Source: Kordiimonas lipolytica
GTDB taxonomy: Bacteria > Pseudomonadota > Alphaproteobacteria > Sphingomonadales > Kordiimonadaceae
Assembly (NCBI RefSeq): GCF_001550065.1
Contig: NZ_LRUB01000002.1
Coordinates: 305,925 to 369,924 of the forward strand
Direction of reading: 5' to 3'
DNA: 64,000 bases
Positions 51,187 through 59,427 of the stretch are shown one piece after another; within the stretch, counting starts at the first letter, position 1; the number at the start of each line of letters is the position of its first letter. The notes beneath the pieces were generated by a model, which saw nothing but the letters and a program-made list of their open reading frames with translations, had not been told where the DNA came from and searched no databases. Both the position numbers and the translations under genes were made by a program.

Positions 51187-53070
51187 ATGCGTCACCATGT
51201 TAGTCGTTTGATATCATTGCTCGTTCTGATTCTGGCCTCGCCCCTAAGTGCGGCGCACGGCGTGGGGGATGCCGCTCTCCTGGAACATCTGTCGCGTCCG
51301 CCCATGCTGGCGGCGGTATCCATGTCGCGGGACGGACATTTCCTGTCTGCGCTGCGCCGCAATGGAGATCAGTCGGAACTGGTGGTCTGGTATGCGGACG
51401 CGGGGGTTGAGGAAGCCGAAGTGCTGCCCTATGCCTTCGAGGACCTCGACTGGTTGGCCTGGGTTGGCGGCGGGCGGCTTTTGCTGTCGCTGAATGAATA
51501 TGGCCTGGTTCTATATGACGCCCATGTTCGTCGCCTGAGGCCGTTGATCGACGGTGAGGGGCCCCGCCCGGGCGATTTACCACCTGTGCTCCTGAGCTCG
51601 CTGCCGGAAGACCCGCGCCGAATTCTGCTGCAGTGGGAAGATCCCGGCGTGCCTGGCTATCCGGCGGTGTACCGGGTTGATGCAGTGTCGGGCGAAAGCG
51701 AAAAGATCGTCGGCGGATGGAAGCCGGTGATCCGCTGGTGGGCGGCGCCGCAAGGGGAGGCGATCCTGGGCGAGGGGTTTGTCAGTCGCCGTCACCGCTT
51801 GTTCGCACCGCGCGCTGACGGCAGCTGGAAGATGATCCGCGACCGGGACTATTTTGACGACGATGCGCTTGCGGTTCTCGCGGTGGAAACCGGTGGCGCA
51901 ACGGCGCTTGTGCTGTCGTCGCACCAAAGCGATACCCGCGCCCTGTGGCGGATGGATGCCCGCAGCGGTGATTTTATCAAGAAGCTGGCCGGCCATGACC
52001 GGTTTGACATTATAGCTGCCATACTGGACCCGGAAACCAACATGGCCGTGGGCGCTACGTTTGAGGAAGACGGGATTGAAGACATTGTGTGGGCCAGCCT
52101 GCACCGCGACAGGCTGCAGGAAATGGCAAAGCGGGCCAAGGTTCCGAACCTCTCCCTGGTTACAGCAAGCGTGGATGGCAGGCGCCAGCTTTACCGGGGC
52201 CGCCTTAAGCACGCGCCGCCACGCTATTTCCTTTATGACGCTGAGATCGATCTCCTGAGCCTGCTGCCTTATGACCCAGCAGATGACACGCTGCCCTCGC
52301 CCGATACCGAAGGGGTTTGGATTGATCTTCCGAAAGGAAAGGGGCAGATGCATGCCCTTCTTAGCCGCGCGCACACCCGCCGCGCAATTGTGCTTGTACA
52401 TGGCGGGCCCGTGAAGCGGGTGACGGCAGGCTACAACCCTTTTGTCAGCTGGTTGACCGCCAATGGATACAGCGTGCTGCAGCCCAATTTCCGCGGCTCC
52501 AGCGGGTTTGGCGAAAAGTGGCGCCGGGCAGGCTATGCCGAATGGGGTCACGACATGCAGGATGATGTGCGAACGGCGACGGAGTGGCTGATTGACCAGG
52601 ACATTGCGGAAAGGGGCCATATCTGTGTGGTTGGCGGTTCCTATGGCGGTTATGCTGCGCTCATGTCGGCGATCAAGGACGATGATTTGATCGGTTGCGC
52701 GGTCAGCCTCAATGGCGTGACGTCGATTGAGCTTCTGATCCGCCACCTGAAGGAGGGGCGCTTTCACATGCTGACCATCCCGCGTATTCAGGGACGGCTG
52801 TCGAAATGGGCGCTTCGGCGCCGGTCGCCGCTTAACCGGGCCGACCTGGTGCGAGTGCCTGTTCTGCTGTTGCATGCAACGCATGACACCAACGTGCGTT
52901 TCGAACATGGCCAGTTGATGCACACTGTCCTGACCCGACTGGAAAAAGACCATAATTTCATTGTACTGCAAGGGGCAGAGCATCAATTGAAGCGACCCGC
53001 CGACAAGCGCATCTATTACAGGAACACGCTGAATTTCCTGGATGCTCACATCGGGTCAAGGGCGCCCTGA
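51187..53070 (+). CDS. S9-family prolyl oligopeptidase-like peptidase, exported
   Basis: A 627-residue S9C-type peptidase with signal peptide (LISLLVLILASPLSAAHG), a beta-propeller N-terminal part and a C-terminal alpha/beta hydrolase domain. The catalytic Ser485 is in VGGSYGGYAALM, the Asp in LLHATHDTNVRFEHG, and the His in LQGAEHQL. This group removes dipeptides or acyl-amino acids from oligopeptides. The ribosome binding site is not obvious. It is divergent from the Fur-box desaturase, with 180 bases between starts, and is followed by an orphan solute-binding protein gene. Confidence 0.88.
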   Translation: MRHHVSRLISLLVLILASPLSAAHGVGDAALLEHLSRPPMLAAVSMSRDGHFLSALRRNGDQSELVVWYADAGVEEAEVLPYAFEDLDWLAWVGGGRLLLSLNEYGLVLYDAHVRRLRPLIDGEGPRPGDLPPVLLSSLPEDPRRILLQWEDPGVPGYPAVYRVDAVSGESEKIVGGWKPVIRWWAAPQGEAILGEGFVSRRHRLFAPRADGSWKMIRDRDYFDDDALAVLAVETGGATALVLSSHQSDTRALWRMDARSGDFIKKLAGHDRFDIIAAILDPETNMAVGATFEEDGIEDIVWASLHRDRLQEMAKRAKVPNLSLVTASVDGRRQLYRGRLKHAPPRYFLYDAEIDLLSLLPYDPADDTLPSPDTEGVWIDLPKGKGQMHALLSRAHTRRAIVLVHGGPVKRVTAGYNPFVSWLTANGYSVLQPNFRGSSGFGEKWRRAGYAEWGHDMQDDVRTATEWLIDQDIAERGHICVVGGSYGGYAALMSAIKDDDLIGCAVSLNGVTSIELLIRHLKEGRFHMLTIPRIQGRLSKWALRRRSPLNRADLVRVPVLLLHATHDTNVRFEHGQLMHTVLTRLEKDHNFIVLQGAEHQLKRPADKRIYYRNTLNFLDAHIGSRAP

Positions 53071-53205
53071 CGGGAATCAATAGTGATGCTTGCTGTTTGT
53101 GCTACTTGATGGCTAGAATGAGTTCAGTTGTCTTGTATGGCGTGGGGCCGAGTTTCAAGTGTGGTTGATGGTTACGTGGTAAGTCTGAAAAAGAGGGCAG
53201 ATGGA

Positions 53206-53991
53206 ATGATACGGGTGGCAGCAGTGTTGCTGTCGCTTGGCTTCCTGTCTTCCCTGCCTATCCATGCCGAAGACGCGAGGCCAATGAAAGTGATCATGCC
53301 GCTTTGGGGGCCCAGCATCCAGGCTGATGGCACAGGCATGTTTGTTGATATGTTCCGCTTTGTGCTGAAGGGCCATGAAGACCGCTATGACATTGAATTT
53401 GTCAGTTACGACAAGGCGTTGCGTCTGCTTCTCTATAGCGATGTCGATTGTGCCTATCCGATCAGCAAAAAGACGATCATGGTCTCCATGAAGCACACAG
53501 ACCCGGACCAGATGGTCCAGTCTCTGCCGGTTCTTGTGTCCAAGACTTATCTATTCTCACGTCCCGGCGAGCCGGTCTTCAGCGGCATGGACCAGTTGAA
53601 AGACAAGCTTCTCATTCAGATCAGGGGTGAAAATTATAACCATAACTTCAGGATGTCCCAGGCCCGCTTCTGGAACGTGGATACGGAAATCGAAAAGGTA
53701 CGCGTGCTTCTGGAAGGTCGGGGGGATGCCATGCTTGGCAGCATGCCGGAAATATTGATTTCCTTTGCGGAACTTGGTGTGGAAATACCGCCTTATGATC
53801 CTGGTTTTACAGTGCTGGATTATAATAACGCCATGACCTGCCGTTCATCGCCTAAAGCCAGTGCGCTCGTTAACCTGTTCAATCAGCGAATCCGCGAAAC
53901 GGTTGAGGACGGTAGTTTGCGAGCCCGAGCAGTGGGCCATGGCGTGCCCGAGAGTGTAGTGGATGCATTCCTGCCAAAGCTACCACACTGA
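53206..53991 (+). CDS. Periplasmic solute-binding protein-like protein (orphan)
   Basis: A 261-residue exported protein with signal peptide (VAAVLLSLGFLSSLPIHA). It resembles family 3 solute-binding proteins: KVIMPLWGPSIQADGTGMFVDMFRFV at the start, and SYDKALRLLLYSDVDCAYPIS in the first lobe. Sequence similarity to the consensus is weak, so the fold is likely but not certain. The ATG at 53206 follows AGAGGGCAG. There is no permease gene nearby. It lies 135 bases after the S9 peptidase gene and 189 bases before the POT transporter. Ligand unknown. Confidence 0.65.
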   Translation: MIRVAAVLLSLGFLSSLPIHAEDARPMKVIMPLWGPSIQADGTGMFVDMFRFVLKGHEDRYDIEFVSYDKALRLLLYSDVDCAYPISKKTIMVSMKHTDPDQMVQSLPVLVSKTYLFSRPGEPVFSGMDQLKDKLLIQIRGENYNHNFRMSQARFWNVDTEIEKVRVLLEGRGDAMLGSMPEILISFAELGVEIPPYDPGFTVLDYNNAMTCRSSPKASALVNLFNQRIRETVEDGSLRARAVGHGVPESVVDAFLPKLPH

Positions 53992-54180
53992 TAAACCAAT
54001 CACTCTCTGATGCACCACCATAGAAAATTGGCTTATTTGAGCCGATTTTGCTTCCCGCTTTTCCCGATTTGTGGTTTGTAAAGGCGATGCTTTCCAGCAA
54101 GAGAAAGCCAAAGACCTAAAAATGGGGAGTGGCCGCGCCGTCATGATGCAGCGGTCCAAGAGAATATAAAAGGGGTAGAA

Positions 54181-55728
54181 ATGTCCGACACTGTTGTCTC
54201 GACCGAAGGGTCACAGGAAAAGGAATTCCTGGGCCACCCGATTGGCCTAACTATCTGTTTCCTAACCGAAATGTGGGAGCGTTTTTCATACTATGGTATG
54301 CGTGCGCTTCTGATCCTGTTTCTGACGAAGCACTTTCTGTTTCCTGCCGGTGAGGCAAGCCTGATTTATGGCGCGTACACTGGTCTGGTTTACATGCTTC
54401 CTGTGGTCGGTGGCTATCTGGCCGACCGCTATCTGGGTAGCCGTAAAGCGGTGACCTTTGGCGCTATTCTACTGGTGGCAGGGCATATATCGCTGGCCTT
54501 TGAAGGGCCACAGGCAGTTATTGACGCTGCGGGCGATGTGACGCGCTCTGATGTGCATGTGTCCGTCTTCTTCCTGTCGCTGGCGCTGATCATCACGGGT
54601 GTTGGCTTCCTGAAGGCAAACATTTCCACCATCGTGGGTGCGCTTTATGGCCCCAACGATCCTCGCCGCGACGGCGGTTTCACCATCTTCTATATGGGCA
54701 TCAACCTTGGTTCGCTTCTGGCAACCATGATTGTTGCAGGCATTGGTGAAACGTACGGCTGGGGTTACGGCTTTGGTCTTGCCGGTATCGGCATGCTGTT
54801 GGGCCTTGTCGTTTTCTGGAAGGGCCAGCACCTTCTGGAAGGCCGCGCAGACCCACCAAACCCGGAAGAGCTGAAAAAGCCGATTTTCGCAGGCCTCAGC
54901 ACCGAATGGTTGATCTATATTGGCGGTCTTGTGGCTGTTGGTGTCATGTGGTGGCTGGTGCAAAACCAGGCGCTTGTGGGCTCCCTTCTGGGCGGCACCG
55001 GTGCGCTTATGGTTGCGATCGTACTGGCTTACGGCTTCACAAAATGTACGAAAGAAGAGCGCGAGCGCCTCTGGGTAGCCACGATCCTGATCGTGTTCCA
55101 GGTGGTGTTTTGGGCGCTTTTCGAGCAGCAGGGCTCCAGCCTGACGCTGCTTGCAGATCAGCAGTTCAACCGTGATCTTGGCCTTTTCTCACTGACGGCT
55201 GCGCAGGTTCAAACCATGAACCCGCTCTTCATTGTGATCTTCGCGCCAATCTTCGCCTGGATGTGGGTGAAGCTGTCGAACCGCGGACTTGAGCCCTCCA
55301 CCCCTGCTAAATTTGGCATTGCCATGCTTCTTGTGGGTGTCGGCTACCTGCTGTTCTCCTATGGTCTCGGCCTCACAGATGGCCCAAACAAAAGCTTCTT
55401 CTGGCTGTTTGTCATCTATCTGTTCATGACCTTGGCAGAGCTTTGCCTCAGCCCGGTTGGCCTGTCGATGATCACCAAGCTTTCGGTGGCGCGTCTCGTC
55501 GGCATGATGATGGGCATGTGGTTCCTGTTCACCGCCTTTGCAAACTTCGTGGCGGGCTTCCTTTCCAGCCTGACAGGTGCGGAAGGCCACGGGACAAGCT
55601 CGGGCGAACTCAGTGTTGACGCAACAATCGAGCTCTTCCATTCCGTTGGCCTGCTGGCCGTTGGTATTGGTGTGGTTCTGTTTGTGCTGACGCCACTGAT
55701 GCGCAAGTGGATGCACGGCGTTCACTAA
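54181..55728 (+). CDS. Proton-dependent oligopeptide transporter (POT/PTR family)
   Basis: A 515-residue member of the POT family that imports di- and tripeptides with protons. Fourteen membrane segments are predicted. The diagnostic proton-coupling motif ExxERFxYYG is present in E30-MWERFSYYG39, and the second signature GGYLADRYLGSRKAV follows. AAAAGGGG precedes the ATG. A terminator-like hairpin follows. It fits the peptide-degrading character of the neighbourhood: external peptidases yield short peptides that this carrier can take up. Confidence 0.95.
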   Translation: MSDTVVSTEGSQEKEFLGHPIGLTICFLTEMWERFSYYGMRALLILFLTKHFLFPAGEASLIYGAYTGLVYMLPVVGGYLADRYLGSRKAVTFGAILLVAGHISLAFEGPQAVIDAAGDVTRSDVHVSVFFLSLALIITGVGFLKANISTIVGALYGPNDPRRDGGFTIFYMGINLGSLLATMIVAGIGETYGWGYGFGLAGIGMLLGLVVFWKGQHLLEGRADPPNPEELKKPIFAGLSTEWLIYIGGLVAVGVMWWLVQNQALVGSLLGGTGALMVAIVLAYGFTKCTKEERERLWVATILIVFQVVFWALFEQQGSSLTLLADQQFNRDLGLFSLTAAQVQTMNPLFIVIFAPIFAWMWVKLSNRGLEPSTPAKFGIAMLLVGVGYLLFSYGLGLTDGPNKSFFWLFVIYLFMTLAELCLSPVGLSMITKLSVARLVGMMMGMWFLFTAFANFVAGFLSSLTGAEGHGTSSGELSVDATIELFHSVGLLAVGIGVVLFVLTPLMRKWMHGVH

Positions 55729-55750
55729 GCGCTGCGACTATGAATATTGG

Positions 55751-55780
55751 ACGGGGCCTGCGGGCCCCGTTTGCGTTTTC
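55751..55780 (+). terminator. Terminator-like hairpin of the POT transporter gene
   Basis: 8-bp GC-rich stem ACGGGGCC/GGCCCCGT with TGCG loop, followed by TTGCGTTTTCG. The T run is interrupted, so the termination strength is uncertain. It begins 23 bases after the stop. Confidence 0.6.
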
Positions 55781-55854
55781 GTTGCTTGCGGTGGATTTCT
55801 TGGCCCCACTGAGCTGCGGAACGGCTTAGGCAGGTTTTGGGTCTATTAGCGCCT

Positions 55855-56670
55855 TCACTGCAACGGCATGTAGGTCAACTGTTCCGGCGGCACATATTTG
55901 TGCAGGATGGTGGTATAGTCCTCGGTGCTCTGGAAATCCTCGATCGCCTTGTCTATGGCCTCCACCGTGGTGCGGGGCACCGTCAGTTTCGACAGGATAA
56001 AGTGGATATAATCGTCATTCAGCAGCGCCGGGTGCACGCCCACCCGGTCGAGGGCGTTCATCTTCTTCAGGATATGGATGCCGTTGAACAGGTCATTGAA
56101 CACCACGTCCACCCGGTCTTTCACCAGCCAGGTGAACAGAACCTCATATTCGGGTGTCTGCAGGATATATTTCCTGAGTTTCGGGTCCGCCTTGTAGAGC
56201 GCCGCGAATTCGTCGCCGTACCAGCTGCCCAACAGTATGCCGATCCGGTTCTTGCCTGAAACCACATCGGCGATGGACATGACATTCTTTTTCTCAAGGT
56301 CTTTCAGGCGCATGAACATCACCATGGTTTCACGCCGGTAAGGCCGGGTGAACCAGGCATATTGTTCACGTTCTACCATGCGCGACGCTCCCAGTGACCC
56401 GTCTATGGTGCCGAACTTGATGGCCAGAAGGGTTCGCTTCCAGGGCATGACCTTGAGCTCGAACGCGCATCCTGCGGCGCCGAAAGTTTCACGCAAGAGC
56501 TCTATGTCCAGGCCAGTGGGGGTGCCATTCTCATCGCGGTAGTGATAGGGCTGCCAGTCAAAGAAGGCGATGGTCAGCTTCTTGGAGCAGGCCGCGTTTT
56601 GCGCGCTCGCTGGCAAGGAGAGAGAGGTCAGGATACTCACAACAAGGAACAGTGCAGCATGTCTGGTCAT
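55855..56670 (-). CDS. Periplasmic solute-binding protein, family 3 (orphan, tandem copy)
   Basis: A 271-residue exported protein (signal peptide LFLVVSILTSLSLPASAQ). The body has the family 3 pattern: LTIAFFDWQPYHYRDENGTPTGLDIELLRE, then GTIDGSLGASRMVEREQ and RIGILLGSWYGDEF, with two cysteines (Cys24 and Cys60 approximately). The family is fairly clear. ATG at 56670 follows CGGGGAAAAG; the longer frame to 56766 overlaps the next gene and is not used. It is paralogous to the next gene and transcribed downstream of it with a 76-base gap. No permease gene is present. Confidence 0.8.
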   Translation of the reverse strand: MTRHAALFLVVSILTSLSLPASAQNAACSKKLTIAFFDWQPYHYRDENGTPTGLDIELLRETFGAAGCAFELKVMPWKRTLLAIKFGTIDGSLGASRMVEREQYAWFTRPYRRETMVMFMRLKDLEKKNVMSIADVVSGKNRIGILLGSWYGDEFAALYKADPKLRKYILQTPEYEVLFTWLVKDRVDVVFNDLFNGIHILKKMNALDRVGVHPALLNDDYIHFILSKLTVPRTTVEAIDKAIEDFQSTEDYTTILHKYVPPEQLTYMPLQ

Positions 56671-56746
56671 GGCTTTTCCCCGAAGTAATGGGAAACTATA
56701 GCATATTTTGCGCGGTTTTGGCCAAGAAGATGCGCCTTTTGGGGCG

Positions 56747-57565
56747 CTATGGTTGCTGGCCTGCAAACTTCTCGAGCAGGGCGACAGGCAGGTAGCGTTC
56801 CGTAATACGGTCTATTGTCCCGTCCTCTTTTAGCCCGGTGATGGCATTGTTGATTGTGGCGACATCTGCTTCGGTCTGTGTCTTACGGCTGAGAAGGATA
56901 TGAACGCTGTTTACATGCACAGCGAAGGGCAGCAACTGAATGGCGCCGCTGCCAACCGTTCGTTCGGCAACATACCTGCCACCGGCGACGTCATTGACAG
57001 CAACGTCAACAAGCCCTGCTTCAAGGGCCCGGAAAAGATTTTCGAAATCCTCGAATGTCTGGATACGTGAGCGGAACACCGGATTGTCTGTGCGGGCCTT
57101 CTCGAAAGCCGGGCCGTACCAGCCACCCAGCACAACCCCGACCCGCAGCGGTGTGCTTGTCAGGGCGTCAAAGGATGGCGGCCTTGCTTCATCGACCATG
57201 TCGGCGCGCACGAATGCACCGATCACTTCATCTCGCACCGGGACAGTATAATGGCCAAATATGGCCCTGTCTTCGGTGAAGGAAACGGTTGGCATGCCGT
57301 CCAGTTCCCCCAGCTCGATATTCCTAAGCGCCCGCTTGAAGGGGATGCGGATAATATGGAGGCTGCAGCCCGCCCTGCCAAAGATCGCGGCCATCAGCTC
57401 AATATCCAGGCCGGATGCGAACTGGTCGCCTTCCCAGATGGTGTAGGGCGGCCATTCGATCGCCCCCAGCGTGATCGTTCTGTCGCAACCTTCCGCACTC
57501 GCTGGCCGGTCAAGCGCGGCCAGCCAGAAAAGGGTCAGGGCACAGATAACAGCACGAAAAAGCAA
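56747..57565 (-). CDS. Periplasmic solute-binding protein, family 3 (orphan, tandem copy)
   Basis: A 272-residue exported protein with signal peptide (VICALTLFWLAALDRPASA) and the same architecture as the downstream copy: ITLGAIEWPPYTIWEGDQFASGLDIELMAA, GELDGMPTVSFTEDRA and RVGVVLGGWYGPAFEKA. No ATG is usable near the start; TTG at 57565 is chosen because AAAGGA lies seven bases upstream. The two genes form a tandem pair, probably a duplication followed by divergence. No permease or ATPase gene is near. They may be sensors or scavengers for amino acids or similar small compounds. Confidence 0.78.
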   Translation of the reverse strand: MLFRAVICALTLFWLAALDRPASAEGCDRTITLGAIEWPPYTIWEGDQFASGLDIELMAAIFGRAGCSLHIIRIPFKRALRNIELGELDGMPTVSFTEDRAIFGHYTVPVRDEVIGAFVRADMVDEARPPSFDALTSTPLRVGVVLGGWYGPAFEKARTDNPVFRSRIQTFEDFENLFRALEAGLVDVAVNDVAGGRYVAERTVGSGAIQLLPFAVHVNSVHILLSRKTQTEADVATINNAITGLKEDGTIDRITERYLPVALLEKFAGQQP

Positions 57566-57679
57566 TTGCGGGTCCTTTCAGGATGCATAGTGCCCCTGAG
57601 GAAATTAAATATTTGTGAATACTGGTATGTTGGCCAGTCAGTCGTATTCGTGGTGTTCGCCTGTGCTTGACGGTGCTGT

Positions 57680-58438
57680 CTAGCCGTTTTGTCGCCGGGC
57701 ATTTTCTGCTATGGCGGCCCACTTCTTCTGGGTTTTTCGGTAATGACCGGTAGCCCGCCGCAAGCGCGCGGCAACTTCGTCAAATATATGCATTGCAGCA
57801 TCGGGCTGACCCGAATACTGCAGCAGCAGGCCGTATCGTACGCGCGCTTCTTCCCCTGTCGCATACCCGATGAGGTTTTCGTATGACCCAAGCGCGGCTT
57901 CAAGCTGACCTGCTTCTGCAAGGCCGCGGGAATATAGCAAATGCCCTTCCTGGCTATTGAAGCCCGGGTTCTTTTCCTGCAACAGGTCCAGTATCTCCAC
58001 TGTCTGGTCCGGGCGGCCTTGTTCCAGACTCAACCGCGCCTGTCTCATCAGAATGTGTGGATCGTGCTTGTGGGCGCCTTGCAGGCAGGTCTCGATATGA
58101 GGGGCCGCTTCATCCCACTTTTCCAGCGCCATCAGGGCATCGGCAAGGCGCAACCGGTTTTCGGTGCTTTCGACCATATCGAAGGCATGATGTGCTTCCC
58201 TCAGCTCCCGTTGTGGGTCCAGGATTTTGACGGCCCCTTTTTTCAGGTTGCCAGCGGCGCGGGTGTTGCCAGCATCAGGCAATACCTGAGTAATGAGATA
58301 AATAGCACAGCCAATTCCGGGGGCCATAATGACCAGCCAGATCCAATATTTGTCCCGCCCGGTTTTCACCACATGATAGGCACACCCCAGCTGCAGCAGC
58401 ACTAGCATAACGAAAATTGGCACGTGAACCCCCTGCAT
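57680..58438 (-). CDS. PLDc_N-type membrane protein with TPR domain
   Basis: A 252-residue protein. Two N-terminal membrane helices (PIFVMLVLLQLGCAYHVV and WIWLVIMAPGIGCAIYLI) resemble the PLDc_N domain, followed by a cytoplasmic helical domain of TPR repeats (LADALMALEKWDEAAPHIETCL, RQARLSLEQGRPDQTVEILDLL, YSRGLAEAGQLEAALGSYENLI). Proteins with this arrangement are common in proteobacteria but have no assigned role; TPRs suggest protein binding. It stands alone between the solute-binding protein genes and the next gene, with its own short gaps. Confidence 0.78.
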   Translation of the reverse strand: MQGVHVPIFVMLVLLQLGCAYHVVKTGRDKYWIWLVIMAPGIGCAIYLITQVLPDAGNTRAAGNLKKGAVKILDPQRELREAHHAFDMVESTENRLRLADALMALEKWDEAAPHIETCLQGAHKHDPHILMRQARLSLEQGRPDQTVEILDLLQEKNPGFNSQEGHLLYSRGLAEAGQLEAALGSYENLIGYATGEEARVRYGLLLQYSGQPDAAMHIFDEVAARLRRATGHYRKTQKKWAAIAENARRQNG

Positions 58439-58514
58439 GCTTCCCAGAATGCCCGAACGGTACTGGGTGTCAGGGTCGGAGGCAAGAATTTAGTGTGAAG
58501 GGTACTTTAATGGC

Positions 58515-59216
58515 TTAGGGCAGCAGCAGGATGCGGTTGAAACGGTAGACGTATATCTTGCCACGGTCATTGATATCAATGCGCCAGAAAAGCGTCTCTC
58601 CGCCGGATGTCCGCCAGTCCTTGAGGATGAAATCCATCGGGTGCGGGCCAGCTTCTTCTTCGACCACAAGGTGGAAGCCGATCATGCGTTTGCTGCGCTG
58701 GCTGAAGAAATATTTCAGTCTTGCGCCTGCGGGCGTGGTGCCGCTGACGGTGAAGGCCAGTTCGTCGGCGAATTCCTCGATCGTCACTTCGCGGTCAATG
58801 GTCTGAAGTTCAGAGGCAGGGAACAGGGCGCGGCGATGGAACTGATGCCCGTGAACAAAAGCCGCCATGGCGGGTGTGAGCGTCCTGCGCTCGCCGTCCT
58901 CGCCTTCAAACCAGATCGTGCCGTCCGTATCGCCGTAGGTTACGGTGCCGTCCTCGCTGATCATGGTGAAGCGGGCGTCGCCACCAGCCGGTGTGCTTAT
59001 GCCGCTCGTGACCACTGTGTCATAGGTGCGGCCTTCCACGGTGACATTGGCGCTGGCTTCAATGCGGCCCACATCCTTTGCCTCGCTGTTCCATCCGATT
59101 GCCTTGGCGGCTTGCTCGAACAGCATCTCGGGCGTGGGCAGGTCTACGGGCTGCGCCCATGTCCGCGTGGGCGCAAGAACAAGAAAGAAACAGATCAGAT
59201 ACAGGCGTACGGGCAT
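58515..59216 (-). CDS. Hypothetical exported protein
   Basis: A 233-residue protein with a signal peptide (RLYLICFFLVLAPTRTWAQ), then a beta-rich soluble domain with KDVGRIEASANVTVEGRTYDTVV and FFSQRSKRMIGFHLVVEE. The overall pattern resembles outer-membrane lipoprotein-sorting or DUF2092-like periplasmic folds, but I would not claim a family. The ATG at 59216 follows GAGGAATTTTGGC, better than the in-frame ATG at 59255. It is divergent from the amidohydrolase pair, with a 211-base shared region that holds direct repeats. Confidence 0.68.
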   Translation of the reverse strand: MPVRLYLICFFLVLAPTRTWAQPVDLPTPEMLFEQAAKAIGWNSEAKDVGRIEASANVTVEGRTYDTVVTSGISTPAGGDARFTMISEDGTVTYGDTDGTIWFEGEDGERRTLTPAMAAFVHGHQFHRRALFPASELQTIDREVTIEEFADELAFTVSGTTPAGARLKYFFSQRSKRMIGFHLVVEEEAGPHPMDFILKDWRTSGGETLFWRIDINDRGKIYVYRFNRILLLP

Positions 59217-59289
59217 GCCAAAATTCCTCAGTTCGGAAGAATCGCAACCTACCACAGGCAGAGCGCCTAAAACAGCGCCGGGATTTCAA

Positions 59290-59321
59290 AACGGTTCGTC
59301 CTGCGGAGGGAACGGTTCGTC
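59290..59321. repeat. 11-bp direct repeats in a divergent promoter region
   Basis: AACGGTTCGTC occurs exactly twice, at 59290-59300 and 59311-59321, spaced 21 bases start to start (two helical turns). It lies between genes starting at 59216 (minus) and 59428 (plus) and could bind a regulator as tandem half-sites. Confidence 0.5.
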
Positions 59322-59427
59322 GATCTGAACGAAAGTAGCAATGCTTTTTGATGACTCGGATTAACACGCTTGATACGCTCCGGCGACACGCTGCCAAGGG
59401 ACAGGGCAGTAACATGGAGAGATTAGT

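Noticed and set aside
51577..53049. A 490-codon minus-strand frame opposite the S9 peptidase
   Set aside because: Antisense shadow of a gene with intact catalytic triad; no motif of its own.
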